From: Hyphomonas sp. | GTDB taxonomy: Bacteria; Pseudomonadota; Alphaproteobacteria; Caulobacterales; Hyphomonadaceae | DNA length: 7,547 nucleotides | Reading direction: 5' to 3' | NCBI GenBank assembly: GCA_024743015.1 | Contig: JANSXJ010000174.1 | Coordinates: 1 to 7,547 of the forward strand | Shown: positions 1 to 5,940 of the stretch, piece after piece | Layout of the letters: the number at the start of each line of letters is the position of its first letter | How positions within the stretch are numbered: the stretch's first letter is position 1 | Notes under the pieces: model-generated | What the model was told of the DNA's origin: nothing | What the model saw: only the letters and a program-made list of their open reading frames with translations | Databases searched by the model: none | Position numbers and translations under genes: made by a program

Positions 1-789
1 CTCGACGCCGCCCCAACTTTCAGACAGGCTTTGCTTGTCTTCTCGTCCAAGGTGACCGGAAACCATCCGGATCCTCAGATCTTTGACAGGGTCGATCCCC
101 TGCTCTGCAGCGACGCGAGCGAGCTTCTTTATATAGTCCGCAAACCCCACAATCACGGTGGCTCCAAAGTCGCGCATCAGCTCAACTTGCCTAACCGAAC
201 GCGTTTCGACACCCGTCCCGGCAGACATGAAAATTGCGCTGGTCCAATGGATCACGCTTTCGCGCACATAGTGACCGCCATTGATCATGCCGTGCCCGTA
301 AACAGAGTGAACAACATCATCCGGACGCAGCCCCTGGAACCGATACAGGCGTCCGAGTAGAAGGTTCTGCGCCTCCCGGCTCTTGGCCCCAAATAGCAGG
401 ACTTGCGGCGTCCCCGTCGTCCCGGACGTAGTGTGCATGATCACCGGTGGACGACCGTCCGGATAGCTTTCGAAGCCGGCAAAATCTCCCAAAGGTGGTT
501 TGCGCGCAATGCTTTCCATGATGTCCGACTTGTCGAACATGGGTAGCTCAGACAGCGTCTCCAAGCCTTTTATGTCGCCCGGCTCGACACCCGCATTCCC
601 CCAGAGCTGTTGGTAGAATGGGGTCTGCCAGGCCCGGTCAACACATCGGCGGAATAGCTTTTCCTGATGAGCGCGAATTTCATCCTGGCTCTTTTTCGCG
701 AACGTGACAAAGGCGTCGCCAATCGGATGGTCTTCCTGAAGCGCGTTCCAGTCGACGCTGTTAAAATAGGTCTTGTGTTGTGCTGCCAT
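1..789 (-). CDS. PaaK-like (phenylacetate-CoA ligase family) AMP-forming acyl-CoA ligase, N-terminal part
   Basis: This reading frame is open from ATG at 789 to the window edge, giving 263 residues with no stop, so the C-terminus lies outside. The protein begins MAAQHKTYFN. It carries the ATP/AMP-binding loop TTSGTTGTP at residues 120-128, preceded by a His-Thr. A glycine-rich YGHGMINGGHY stretch follows at about 164-174, as in phenylacetate-CoA ligase-type enzymes. The N-terminal region with the segment RAWQTPFYQQLW (52-63) also fits that family, whose members are usually about 430 residues. The family activates a carboxylic acid as acyl-AMP and then transfers it to CoA in the cytoplasm. GGAGG at 801-797 sits 7 nt before the ATG. 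The start overlaps the stop of the preceding gene by one base (TGATG), so it is the third gene of the operon. There is no evidence for phenylacetate as substrate: no other paa genes are visible. The family is well supported; the substrate is unknown. Confidence 0.85.
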   Translation of the reverse strand, partial: MAAQHKTYFNSVDWNALQEDHPIGDAFVTFAKKSQDEIRAHQEKLFRRCVDRAWQTPFYQQLWGNAGVEPGDIKGLETLSELPMFDKSDIMESIARKPPLGDFAGFESYPDGRPPVIMHTTSGTTGTPQVLLFGAKSREAQNLLLGRLYRFQGLRPDDVVHSVYGHGMINGGHYVRESVIHWTSAIFMSAGTGVETRSVRQVELMRDFGATVIVGFADYIKKLARVAAEQGIDPVKDLRIRMVSGHLGREDKQSLSESWGGVE

Positions 790-2162
790 CAGGCCGCCTC
801 CAGTCCAGCTGCAAGGCGACTCAGCACGGACACGTCCGTCATCGCCTCCAGATTTTCGGTTAAGTCTATCAATTGATCAGAAATGTGCGCACGCGGCTCT
901 CCGAACCCAAACGTGACACAATCGCGAAATTTCGCGAGATGAGCATCCTGCGACATCGGATCTTCGGGCGAGCCATAGAGCGCATCGATGCGCGCTTCGA
1001 CGCGTGTGCCGTCTATCAGGTACGCGATCGCGACCTGCGGCGTAAACGCGGCAGGATCGGTTGATCCATCATCAATCACCTCGATTTTCTGACCGAGCGA
1101 GAGCAGACCCGGGTCGCGAAGGCTGGACTCAGAAAAATCATCCAGACCAACGCTGCCTTTGCTGAGCGCCACCGCACCTGAGTACTGGAAGCACAAGCGG
1201 GCATAATTCACCGCCATATCGTCCCGGATCGGTCGACCAACCAGGCGATGGATCAGCGGCGGCGCGGTCAGGGACACGCGTTCAACCGCCGCCTCGGTCA
1301 CGCCTTGCGCTCGCAGCTTCTGCATCAGGACAATGCCGCCCTGTGCAGCCCGGCCCGTCGGAAACGGTTTATGGCTGACCTCAGCGATCCGCCAGGTTTT
1401 GCCAAGGCTGGCAATCACAGCGCTCGGATCTGCCTCGTCTTCGAACAGATTGAAGTATCCAAACGGGCCTTCCAGACTGTCATGAGGTCCCGGTACATCG
1501 GCCTCTGCCAGATCGCAGGCGAGCACGGCGCCGCGCGCAGCGTTACCGATCTGTAGGGGCAAGGCTGGCTTGCCTTCGACATGCGCTTGCATCGTTCCCG
1601 AATTGAAGGCGAGCGCATAACCGAGGGCATCTTTTATTTTGTCGACTGAGAAGCCGCGCAAACGACATATCCCGAGAGTGGCGCCAAATATTCCGGCATT
1701 CGCCGGGCGAAAGAACTTGATGGGACTGCTGACGCTCACACCGATCCCGGCCGCGAGATCCACCGCGACGGCCAGAGCTACGGCCAACTCTTTCCCCGAC
1801 ACATTTTGCTGCGCATCGCATTCTGCCATCAGCGCAGCCAGAATAGTCGCCATTGGGTGGACGACGGCTGGTTCGTGAACGCAATCATATTCCTGGCAAT
1901 GGATCTGGAACCCGTTCACAAAGGCGGCGTTGGCCGGTGTCGTACTGTAGCTTTTCGCGCCCCAGACATGCGCGGCACCTTCGCCCGCCCAATTCCCTGA
2001 AGCCTGCCGGACGTTCTGCGTCAACGGAACTGCAGCGCCTGCAATGCCGACACCAAGCGAGTCGAGCAAATAGGTTTTGACCGCGCGCACCGCCTGTTCG
2101 GGCATGGTCTGAAATTGACAGCTTGCTGCATGCTGAGCGAAGGCTTCGACCATGTCTGTCAT
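789..2162 (-). CDS. MmgE/PrpD family protein B, with divergent active site
   Basis: A 457-residue protein of normal length for the MmgE/PrpD family, which includes 2-methylcitrate dehydratase, cis-aconitate decarboxylase and iminodisuccinate epimerase. Family marks are the N-terminal helical region with LLDSLGVGIAGA (32-43), the VHPMATILAAL segment (101-111), GNAARG (206-211) and the SHKPFPTGRAAQGGI segment (263-277). By eye, His102 matches the first active-site His of the family. The other usual residues look replaced: the His of the F/WHxT segment lies in FFRPANAG (150-157, Phe or Arg), the Lys before the GNAA motif is Leu201, and the His after KPxP is Gln274. AAGAGG at 2175-2170 lies 7 nt before the ATG. 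The start overlaps the upstream paralogue's stop by 4 bp (ATGA), implying coupled translation and perhaps a complex. The reaction is unknown, and the protein may be a non-catalytic partner or a specialised enzyme. Confidence 0.93.
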   Translation of the reverse strand: MTDMVEAFAQHAASCQFQTMPEQAVRAVKTYLLDSLGVGIAGAAVPLTQNVRQASGNWAGEGAAHVWGAKSYSTTPANAAFVNGFQIHCQEYDCVHEPAVVHPMATILAALMAECDAQQNVSGKELAVALAVAVDLAAGIGVSVSSPIKFFRPANAGIFGATLGICRLRGFSVDKIKDALGYALAFNSGTMQAHVEGKPALPLQIGNAARGAVLACDLAEADVPGPHDSLEGPFGYFNLFEDEADPSAVIASLGKTWRIAEVSHKPFPTGRAAQGGIVLMQKLRAQGVTEAAVERVSLTAPPLIHRLVGRPIRDDMAVNYARLCFQYSGAVALSKGSVGLDDFSESSLRDPGLLSLGQKIEVIDDGSTDPAAFTPQVAIAYLIDGTRVEARIDALYGSPEDPMSQDAHLAKFRDCVTFGFGEPRAHISDQLIDLTENLEAMTDVSVLSRLAAGLEAA

Positions 2163-3460
2163 GACAGCACCTCTTCGAACGCGCGTAAGCTGGCCGAGAG
2201 TGTTCCCGTTTCACTCAATACCGAAGCGATCATCTCCGCTGCATCACCTTTGGGAACCCCACCCGCCTGAATCAGCATGAGCGCCTTCTTCTTGATCAAA
2301 TCATCGGAGACCGGATTTTCTGGATCACCCAGAGCATCCGGGATCGTCACCTGATGATCTCCAATGCGGACCGCTGCTCCAAAATGAGCGGGATATACAG
2401 CGTTGAACTCATCCGATGGCGTGACCTGAACGCGGTTTCGCAAGACGGCGAGATCCGGGTCTACGAGTGCGGCTGGGTCGAAGTCGCCAAGTCTTGGCGC
2501 GCCGCGGCGAAGCGCGACGGCGACGGCGTGCTGCAGTGAGAATTTGCCTTCGATCACGGTGCTGGGTTCAGCACGGTCACAGAATTTGAGTGCATCAGAA
2601 TATGTCTCGACCACGATTGGTGCGCCATCGGACAGATCCACTCGCTCGCGCAGTTCAAGCGCCGCATCGATCGCGGCATGCGCGTGACGACAGGCTGGCC
2701 AAGGCTTGAAACTGACATCGTGAATCAACCAGCTCGATGGATATTCACGGACTAAATCTTGCGGATCACCATCGGGACAGGTGGCTTCGAAAAACCCCTG
2801 TTCGCCTTCGAGAATATCGAGCGGCCCTTTGAACCCAGCGACCGCCAGGCGCGCGGCTTCAAACCCGGCGCGCGCTGCGTTCGCCGTATGCAATTGTTTA
2901 CCCATACTCTGCGGATCATGCCGGGTTTGCCAGAGACCGGTCGCTTGGCTCATTGCCAAAGCCATGGCGTGGGAGGTTTGGTCCTTCGAAGCGTTGAGGA
3001 GTGCAGCGCACGCGACTGCTGCGCCAATCGCTCCGCAGGTGCCGGTATTGTGCCAGATCGCATAGTGTCCGGGGCCGACGGCGCGGCCCAGACGGATGGT
3101 CGCCTCATATCCGAAGACGATCGCATTAAGCAATGTTTCATCGTCTGGTTGCGTGACCGACGCCATCGCGAGCGCTGCAGGAATGATGCTCGGTCCTGGG
3201 TGCAACAGAGCGCGCTTGTCGACATCATCCATCTCGAGAATGTTGCCAAGACCGCCCCAATAGAATGCGTTCGCGCTCGCCCCTTCGCCGCGAGCCTGTC
3301 GCAGGAGCACGCCCGCGGGTTCGCTCGCCCCGGCAATGGCGCAGCCCATCCAGTCAAGCAAATGGCGGCGCGCCCGTATGGTCGCCCCGGTACCGACAGG
3401 TTTCGACAAGAGACTTGAAAGCTTTGTGAGGACTGTGTTTTTCGGTATTTGTCCGGACAT
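2159..3460 (-). CDS. MmgE/PrpD family protein A, with canonical active-site residues
   Basis: First gene of the leftward operon. The ATG at 3460 gives 433 residues beginning MSGQIPKNTV. A TTG at 3535 would extend it by 25 residues but would run through the promoter region and into the divergent gene, so I reject it. Family marks run in order: LLDWMGCAIAGA (34-45), MDDV (77-80), LLHPGPSIIPAALA (85-98), WHNTGTCGAIGAA (136-148), MGKQLHTANAA (186-196), GFKGPLDILEGEQGF (209-223), FKPWPACRHAHAAIDAAL (251-268) and EGKFSLQHAVAVAL (304-317). His87, His137, Lys188 and His261 match the positions of the four active-site residues described for cis-aconitate decarboxylase, so this subunit looks catalytically competent. 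Known members dehydrate, decarboxylate or epimerise small hydroxy- or polycarboxylic acids; which applies here is not visible. There is no good Shine-Dalgarno sequence before the ATG. No prpB or prpC is present, so prpD should not be assigned. Confidence 0.93.
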   Translation of the reverse strand: MSGQIPKNTVLTKLSSLLSKPVGTGATIRARRHLLDWMGCAIAGASEPAGVLLRQARGEGASANAFYWGGLGNILEMDDVDKRALLHPGPSIIPAALAMASVTQPDDETLLNAIVFGYEATIRLGRAVGPGHYAIWHNTGTCGAIGAAVACAALLNASKDQTSHAMALAMSQATGLWQTRHDPQSMGKQLHTANAARAGFEAARLAVAGFKGPLDILEGEQGFFEATCPDGDPQDLVREYPSSWLIHDVSFKPWPACRHAHAAIDAALELRERVDLSDGAPIVVETYSDALKFCDRAEPSTVIEGKFSLQHAVAVALRRGAPRLGDFDPAALVDPDLAVLRNRVQVTPSDEFNAVYPAHFGAAVRIGDHQVTIPDALGDPENPVSDDLIKKKALMLIQAGGVPKGDAAEMIASVLSETGTLSASLRAFEEVLS

Positions 3461-3473
3461 ATTCTGGTGCTTA

Positions 3474-3486
3474 CACAAAGTTTGTG
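3474..3486. repeat. Inverted repeat CACAAA-G-TTTGTG, candidate operator
   Basis: A perfect 6-bp inverted repeat around a single central G lies in the middle of the divergent spacer. Its size and symmetry suit a dimeric helix-turn-helix regulator such as the nearby GntR protein, but no binding consensus is known for this regulator. It is an operator only by inference. Confidence 0.5.
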
Positions 3487-3499
3487 GTTGAGTGAACCA
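3485..3499. repeat. Inverted repeat TGGTT-N5-AACCA, candidate GntR-type operator
   Basis: Perfect 5-bp arms around a 5-bp spacer. The TGGT...ACCA half-sites recall those of GntR-superfamily operators such as FadR (TGGTNNNACCA), though the spacing here is longer. It overlaps the end of the CACAAA/TTTGTG repeat by two bases, so the two symmetric sites are alternatives or overlapping sites. Functional assignment is inference. Confidence 0.4.
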
Positions 3500-3523
3500 G
3501 AAACTTGCGTCACCGGTCAAAAA

Positions 3524-4789
3524 ATGAACGTACAACCGATCCCTGCCGCCCTAAAGGCATTCCGCGCCAGCCTGCCTGACGCCGCACGTGTTTATGTGGC
3601 CGGATGTAGCGGTGAACCCCTGGCACTGGTCGATGCGTTTCGACAGAACCCAGACCTGGCGGCTGGAATTACCTTTCTGGGGATCTGGATACCCGGCGTG
3701 AACGCGACGGATTGGGCAGGATTGCATCCGACCGCGCGGGCCGAGAGCATTTTTATCTCACCCGCGCTTCGTCGCTCGTTTGATGATGGGCACACCCAGT
3801 TCCGCCCACTTAGTTACACACAGAGCACTCGCTGGCTGGCATCGACACCGCTGGATGGCGGCATCGTCATGGTCACCTCCCCCGATGACGCGGGCACGGT
3901 CAGTCTCGGCGTTTCCGCAGACTTCTCACCCCAGATCCTGGAGCGCGATGAGCTGCCTTTGTTAGGCTTGATCAATCATTCAATGAAAGCGCCGGTCCAC
4001 GGTCCGAAAATCCCTGTCGATCGGTTCCAGATCATCGCAGAAACCGACCATAGTCTGGTGCAAGTCACGGAAGCTGACCTGCCGGACACGTTTGCGCAAA
4101 TCGGTCAGCATATTGCGAGCTTGTGCGACCCCGGCGACACGCTTCAATTCGGGCTCGGCAATGTGCAACAAGCGGCCTTGAAAGCACTCAGATCTCATTC
4201 AGATTTGCGCATCCATGCGGGGATGATCTCCAACCCGCTCGTGGAGCTTCTCGATAGCGGCGCAATCGCCAGCGATTATGGCGCGGTCACGACCGGCGTC
4301 GCGATTGGAACGCATACGCTCTACGATCGCGCCGTCGAGGATGACCGCATTCTCTTCGCGCCGGTAACTTACACACACGCGATCTCGACCCTTGCCGAAA
4401 TCTCGAACCTCAAGGCGATAAATTCGTGTATAGAAGTCGATCTGTTCGGACAGGCCAATGCCGAGTTCATTCACGGACGGCAAATCTCTGGCACGGGCGG
4501 ACTGGTAGATTTCCTGCGCGGAGCCGCTCTTTCCGACGGCGGCCGCGCCGTTCTGGCGCTTGCTTCAACCGCAAAGCAAGGCAGTATCAGCCGCATTGTT
4601 CCACGCCTCCCCACGGATGCCACTTCGATATCGCGTGCAGATGTCGACACGGTTGTAACGGAGCACGGAATTGCGGAGCTCAAGTACAAGTCAATTGATG
4701 AACGCGCCCGGTCTCTTATAGAGATTGCCGATCCCGCGTTTCGCGAGCAACTGGCCGCCGATTGGCATGAGATTCGAAAGGGCCTTTAA
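3524..4789 (+). CDS. Acetyl-CoA hydrolase/CoA-transferase family protein (family I type)
   Basis: A 421-residue cytoplasmic enzyme from ATG at 3524, a normal length for the butyryl-CoA or 4-hydroxybutyrate CoA-transferase group. Family marks are the LQFGLGNVQQAAL glycine-rich segment (207-219), HAGMISNPLVELLDSG (231-246), NSCIEVDLFGQANAE (300-314), SGTGGLVDFLRGA (322-334) and VVTEHGIAEL (377-386), followed by the usual RARSLIEIADPAFREQL ending. Glu304 in the IEVD segment is the expected catalytic glutamate, which forms a glutamyl-CoA thioester during transfer of CoA between carboxylic acids. An upstream in-frame TTG at 3449 would overlap the divergent gene and is less likely. There is no clear Shine-Dalgarno sequence. 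The gene is divergent from the MmgE/PrpD-ligase operon and abuts the regulator gene, so it probably supplies or recovers CoA in the same pathway. Acyl donor and acceptor are unknown. Confidence 0.92.
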   Translation: MNVQPIPAALKAFRASLPDAARVYVAGCSGEPLALVDAFRQNPDLAAGITFLGIWIPGVNATDWAGLHPTARAESIFISPALRRSFDDGHTQFRPLSYTQSTRWLASTPLDGGIVMVTSPDDAGTVSLGVSADFSPQILERDELPLLGLINHSMKAPVHGPKIPVDRFQIIAETDHSLVQVTEADLPDTFAQIGQHIASLCDPGDTLQFGLGNVQQAALKALRSHSDLRIHAGMISNPLVELLDSGAIASDYGAVTTGVAIGTHTLYDRAVEDDRILFAPVTYTHAISTLAEISNLKAINSCIEVDLFGQANAEFIHGRQISGTGGLVDFLRGAALSDGGRAVLALASTAKQGSISRIVPRLPTDATSISRADVDTVVTEHGIAELKYKSIDERARSLIEIADPAFREQLAADWHEIRKGL

Positions 4790-5503
4790 ATGCCTCAAAC
4801 AAAACCTCGCTATCGCCAACTCGCGGATCGCTTTCGCAAGGAAATATTATCCGGGAAATACAATCCGGGTGACGCTCTGCCCACCGAGATGGAGATCTGC
4901 GACAGATTCAAAGTTTCGCGTCACACCGCGCGGGATGCTTTGCGGATTCTCACAGATGACGGCCTGATCGAACGCAGACGCGGCGCCGGAACGGTCGTCG
5001 CTAATCGAGGTGCCCCAGCTTTCGCGCAGCCCATCGGCGACTTTGACACCATCCTTCAATATGCCCGCAATTCTCATTTTGATATCACGACGGAACAAGC
5101 CGCAGACGAGGAAACGCTTGATCGTCTGGGACTGACCGGGGACTATGTTCAACTCATCGGATTTCGGCGGGTTGAGGATCAGCCCCCACAAGCGATTACG
5201 GCGGTCTACATTCGAAGGGATCTCGCGCCGGATCTCGAAACGATCGCAGGTCTGCCGGGCTCAATCTCGGAGTGGATCGAAGAACACAAGAGCATCGCCG
5301 TTGAGCGCGTTGTGCAACGAATGGAAGCGGTCGCCCTGAACCAGAGCCAGGCCAAACGATTGGGCGTATCAGACGGATTCCCAGCGTTGCGCACGGTACG
5401 CCGCTACCGAGATGCCGCAGGGGCGATCATTTTGCTGTCTGAAAGCCTTCACCCAGCGGGTCGGTTTGCTTATGAGATGCGGCTGGACCGCACGCAGGCT
5501 TAG
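4790..5503 (+). CDS. GntR family transcriptional regulator, HutC/UTRA type
   Basis: 237 residues. The winged helix-turn-helix spans about residues 8-72, with LPTE (30-33), the recognition segment VSRHTARDAL (42-51) and the wing GLIERRRGAGTVV (58-70). The rest (about 92-232) reads as a UTRA effector-binding domain, ending with the typical ESLHPAGRFAYEMRL. Such proteins dimerise, bind inverted repeats, and release or change binding when a small ligand such as a pathway acid or its derivative is bound. The ATG directly follows the TAA of the CoA-transferase gene (TAAATG), with GAAAGGG at 4776-4782 placed 7 nt upstream, so the two are co-transcribed and probably coupled. The likely target is the divergent region at 3461-3523, which would make it autoregulatory and also control the MmgE/PrpD operon. 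Its stop codon overlaps the stop of the convergent gene. The effector is unknown. Confidence 0.95.
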   Translation: MPQTKPRYRQLADRFRKEILSGKYNPGDALPTEMEICDRFKVSRHTARDALRILTDDGLIERRRGAGTVVANRGAPAFAQPIGDFDTILQYARNSHFDITTEQAADEETLDRLGLTGDYVQLIGFRRVEDQPPQAITAVYIRRDLAPDLETIAGLPGSISEWIEEHKSIAVERVVQRMEAVALNQSQAKRLGVSDGFPALRTVRRYRDAAGAIILLSESLHPAGRFAYEMRLDRTQA

Positions 5504-5940
5504 GCGACACGATGCTCGTCGCAAAGGGTGCGGCGGTAGAGCTGTCCATCTCTAAACCAATGCCAGGTCCGGGCGCGGTGCTCGCCGCCATCCCCCATAA
5601 TAATCACCTCGACAAAATGCGCGCCAGGCTCGTCTTTTCGCTGCAAATTTAGCAGAACGACGCCATCTGCGGTTTCCCAGCTCTTGCCGACGAAGGTCGG
5701 TGTATCGAACCAGAGATGATCACCGCGATCCACACCATCAAAACCTGCATTGGTAATGCTTCCGTCCGGATGCGTTAGCGCGATCGTTTGGCGGTAGAAC
5801 ACATCGCCTTCATCCGGAAACTCACAGATCACGCGGGACCGGATCAATTCTTCTTCCTGGGCGAGCAGGTCGATATGGCGATACGTGCCCTCCCAGACCC
5901 CCAGATGCGCTCGGTGCGCGGGAAACCTTGGATCGGTCAT
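5500..5940 (-). CDS. Small lipocalin-like protein, DUF3598-like, function unknown
   Basis: 146 residues, no signal peptide and no membrane segment. Visible marks are HLGVWEGTYRH (12-22), YRQT (49-52), NAGFDG (64-69) and a dense aromatic/Arg C-terminal segment RARTWHWFRDGQLYRRTLCDE (122-142). Alternating beta-like segments with WEGTYRH near the start suggest a small beta-barrel of the lipocalin-like DUF3598 type; this is pattern recollection, not a search. Such a fold could bind a hydrophobic acid or CoA ester, but no function is established. GAAAGGG at 5952-5946 lies 5 nt before the ATG. The start overlaps the stop of the CaiB/BaiF gene by 4 bp (ATGA), so it is the last gene of the right-hand operon. 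Its TAA overlaps the TAG of the convergent gntR within the four bases TTAG. The gene is real with high likelihood; the family call is moderate. Confidence 0.85.
   Translation of the reverse strand: MTDPRFPAHRAHLGVWEGTYRHIDLLAQEEELIRSRVICEFPDEGDVFYRQTIALTHPDGSITNAGFDGVDRGDHLWFDTPTFVGKSWETADGVVLLNLQRKDEPGAHFVEVIIMGDGGEHRARTWHWFRDGQLYRRTLCDEHRVA

Larger units (their letters stand above)
3462..3502. repeat. Outer inverted repeat TTCTGGT ... ACCAGAA
   Basis: Seven-base perfect arms (3462-3468 and 3496-3502) bracket the central palindrome. Their centre is offset by two bases from that of the inner repeat, so the two are not one simple nested hairpin. Each arm contains the TGGT/ACCA half-site. The arms could be two half-sites for a regulator, or the stem of a cruciform or hairpin in a transcript; the sequence does not decide. 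Confidence 0.45.
3461..3523. promoter_or_regulatory. Divergent promoter/operator region between the MmgE/PrpD operon and the CoA-transferase-gntR operon
   Basis: This 63-bp stretch is the only true intergenic space in the window and must serve both directions. It is AT-richer than its flanks and packed with inverted repeats (listed separately). Neither adjacent ATG (3460 leftward, 3524 rightward) has a clear Shine-Dalgarno sequence, so short-leader or leaderless transcripts are possible. TTGACC read leftward (3520-3515) could be a -35 element, but I see no convincing -10 partner in either direction. The GntR protein encoded at 4790-5503 is the obvious candidate regulator. The region is certain by position; its function is inferred. 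Confidence 0.7.

Noticed and set aside
2759..3418. Long open frame (219 codons) on the plus strand inside MmgE/PrpD protein A
   Set aside because: It is antisense to a gene with unmistakable family motifs. Its translation is rich in Arg, Cys and His with no recognisable domain, as expected for a shadow in G+C-rich DNA.
789..3460. Assigning prpD (2-methylcitrate dehydratase) to either MmgE/PrpD gene
   Set aside because: No methylcitrate synthase, methylisocitrate lyase or PrpR is in view, and the family covers several different reactions.
3449..3523. In-frame TTG-initiated extension of the CoA-transferase gene
   Set aside because: It would overlap the start of the divergent gene and consume the whole promoter region. 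The family homology begins after the ATG at 3524.
3461..3535. In-frame TTG-initiated 25-residue extension of MmgE/PrpD protein A
   Set aside because: It would run through the divergent control region into the opposite gene. The added residues do not resemble the family N-terminus.
5504..5522. Small hairpin GCGAC...GTCGC at the convergent junction
   Set aside because: It has only 5-bp arms, a 9-nt loop and no following T-tract in either direction, and it lies within coding sequence. It is not supportable as a terminator.
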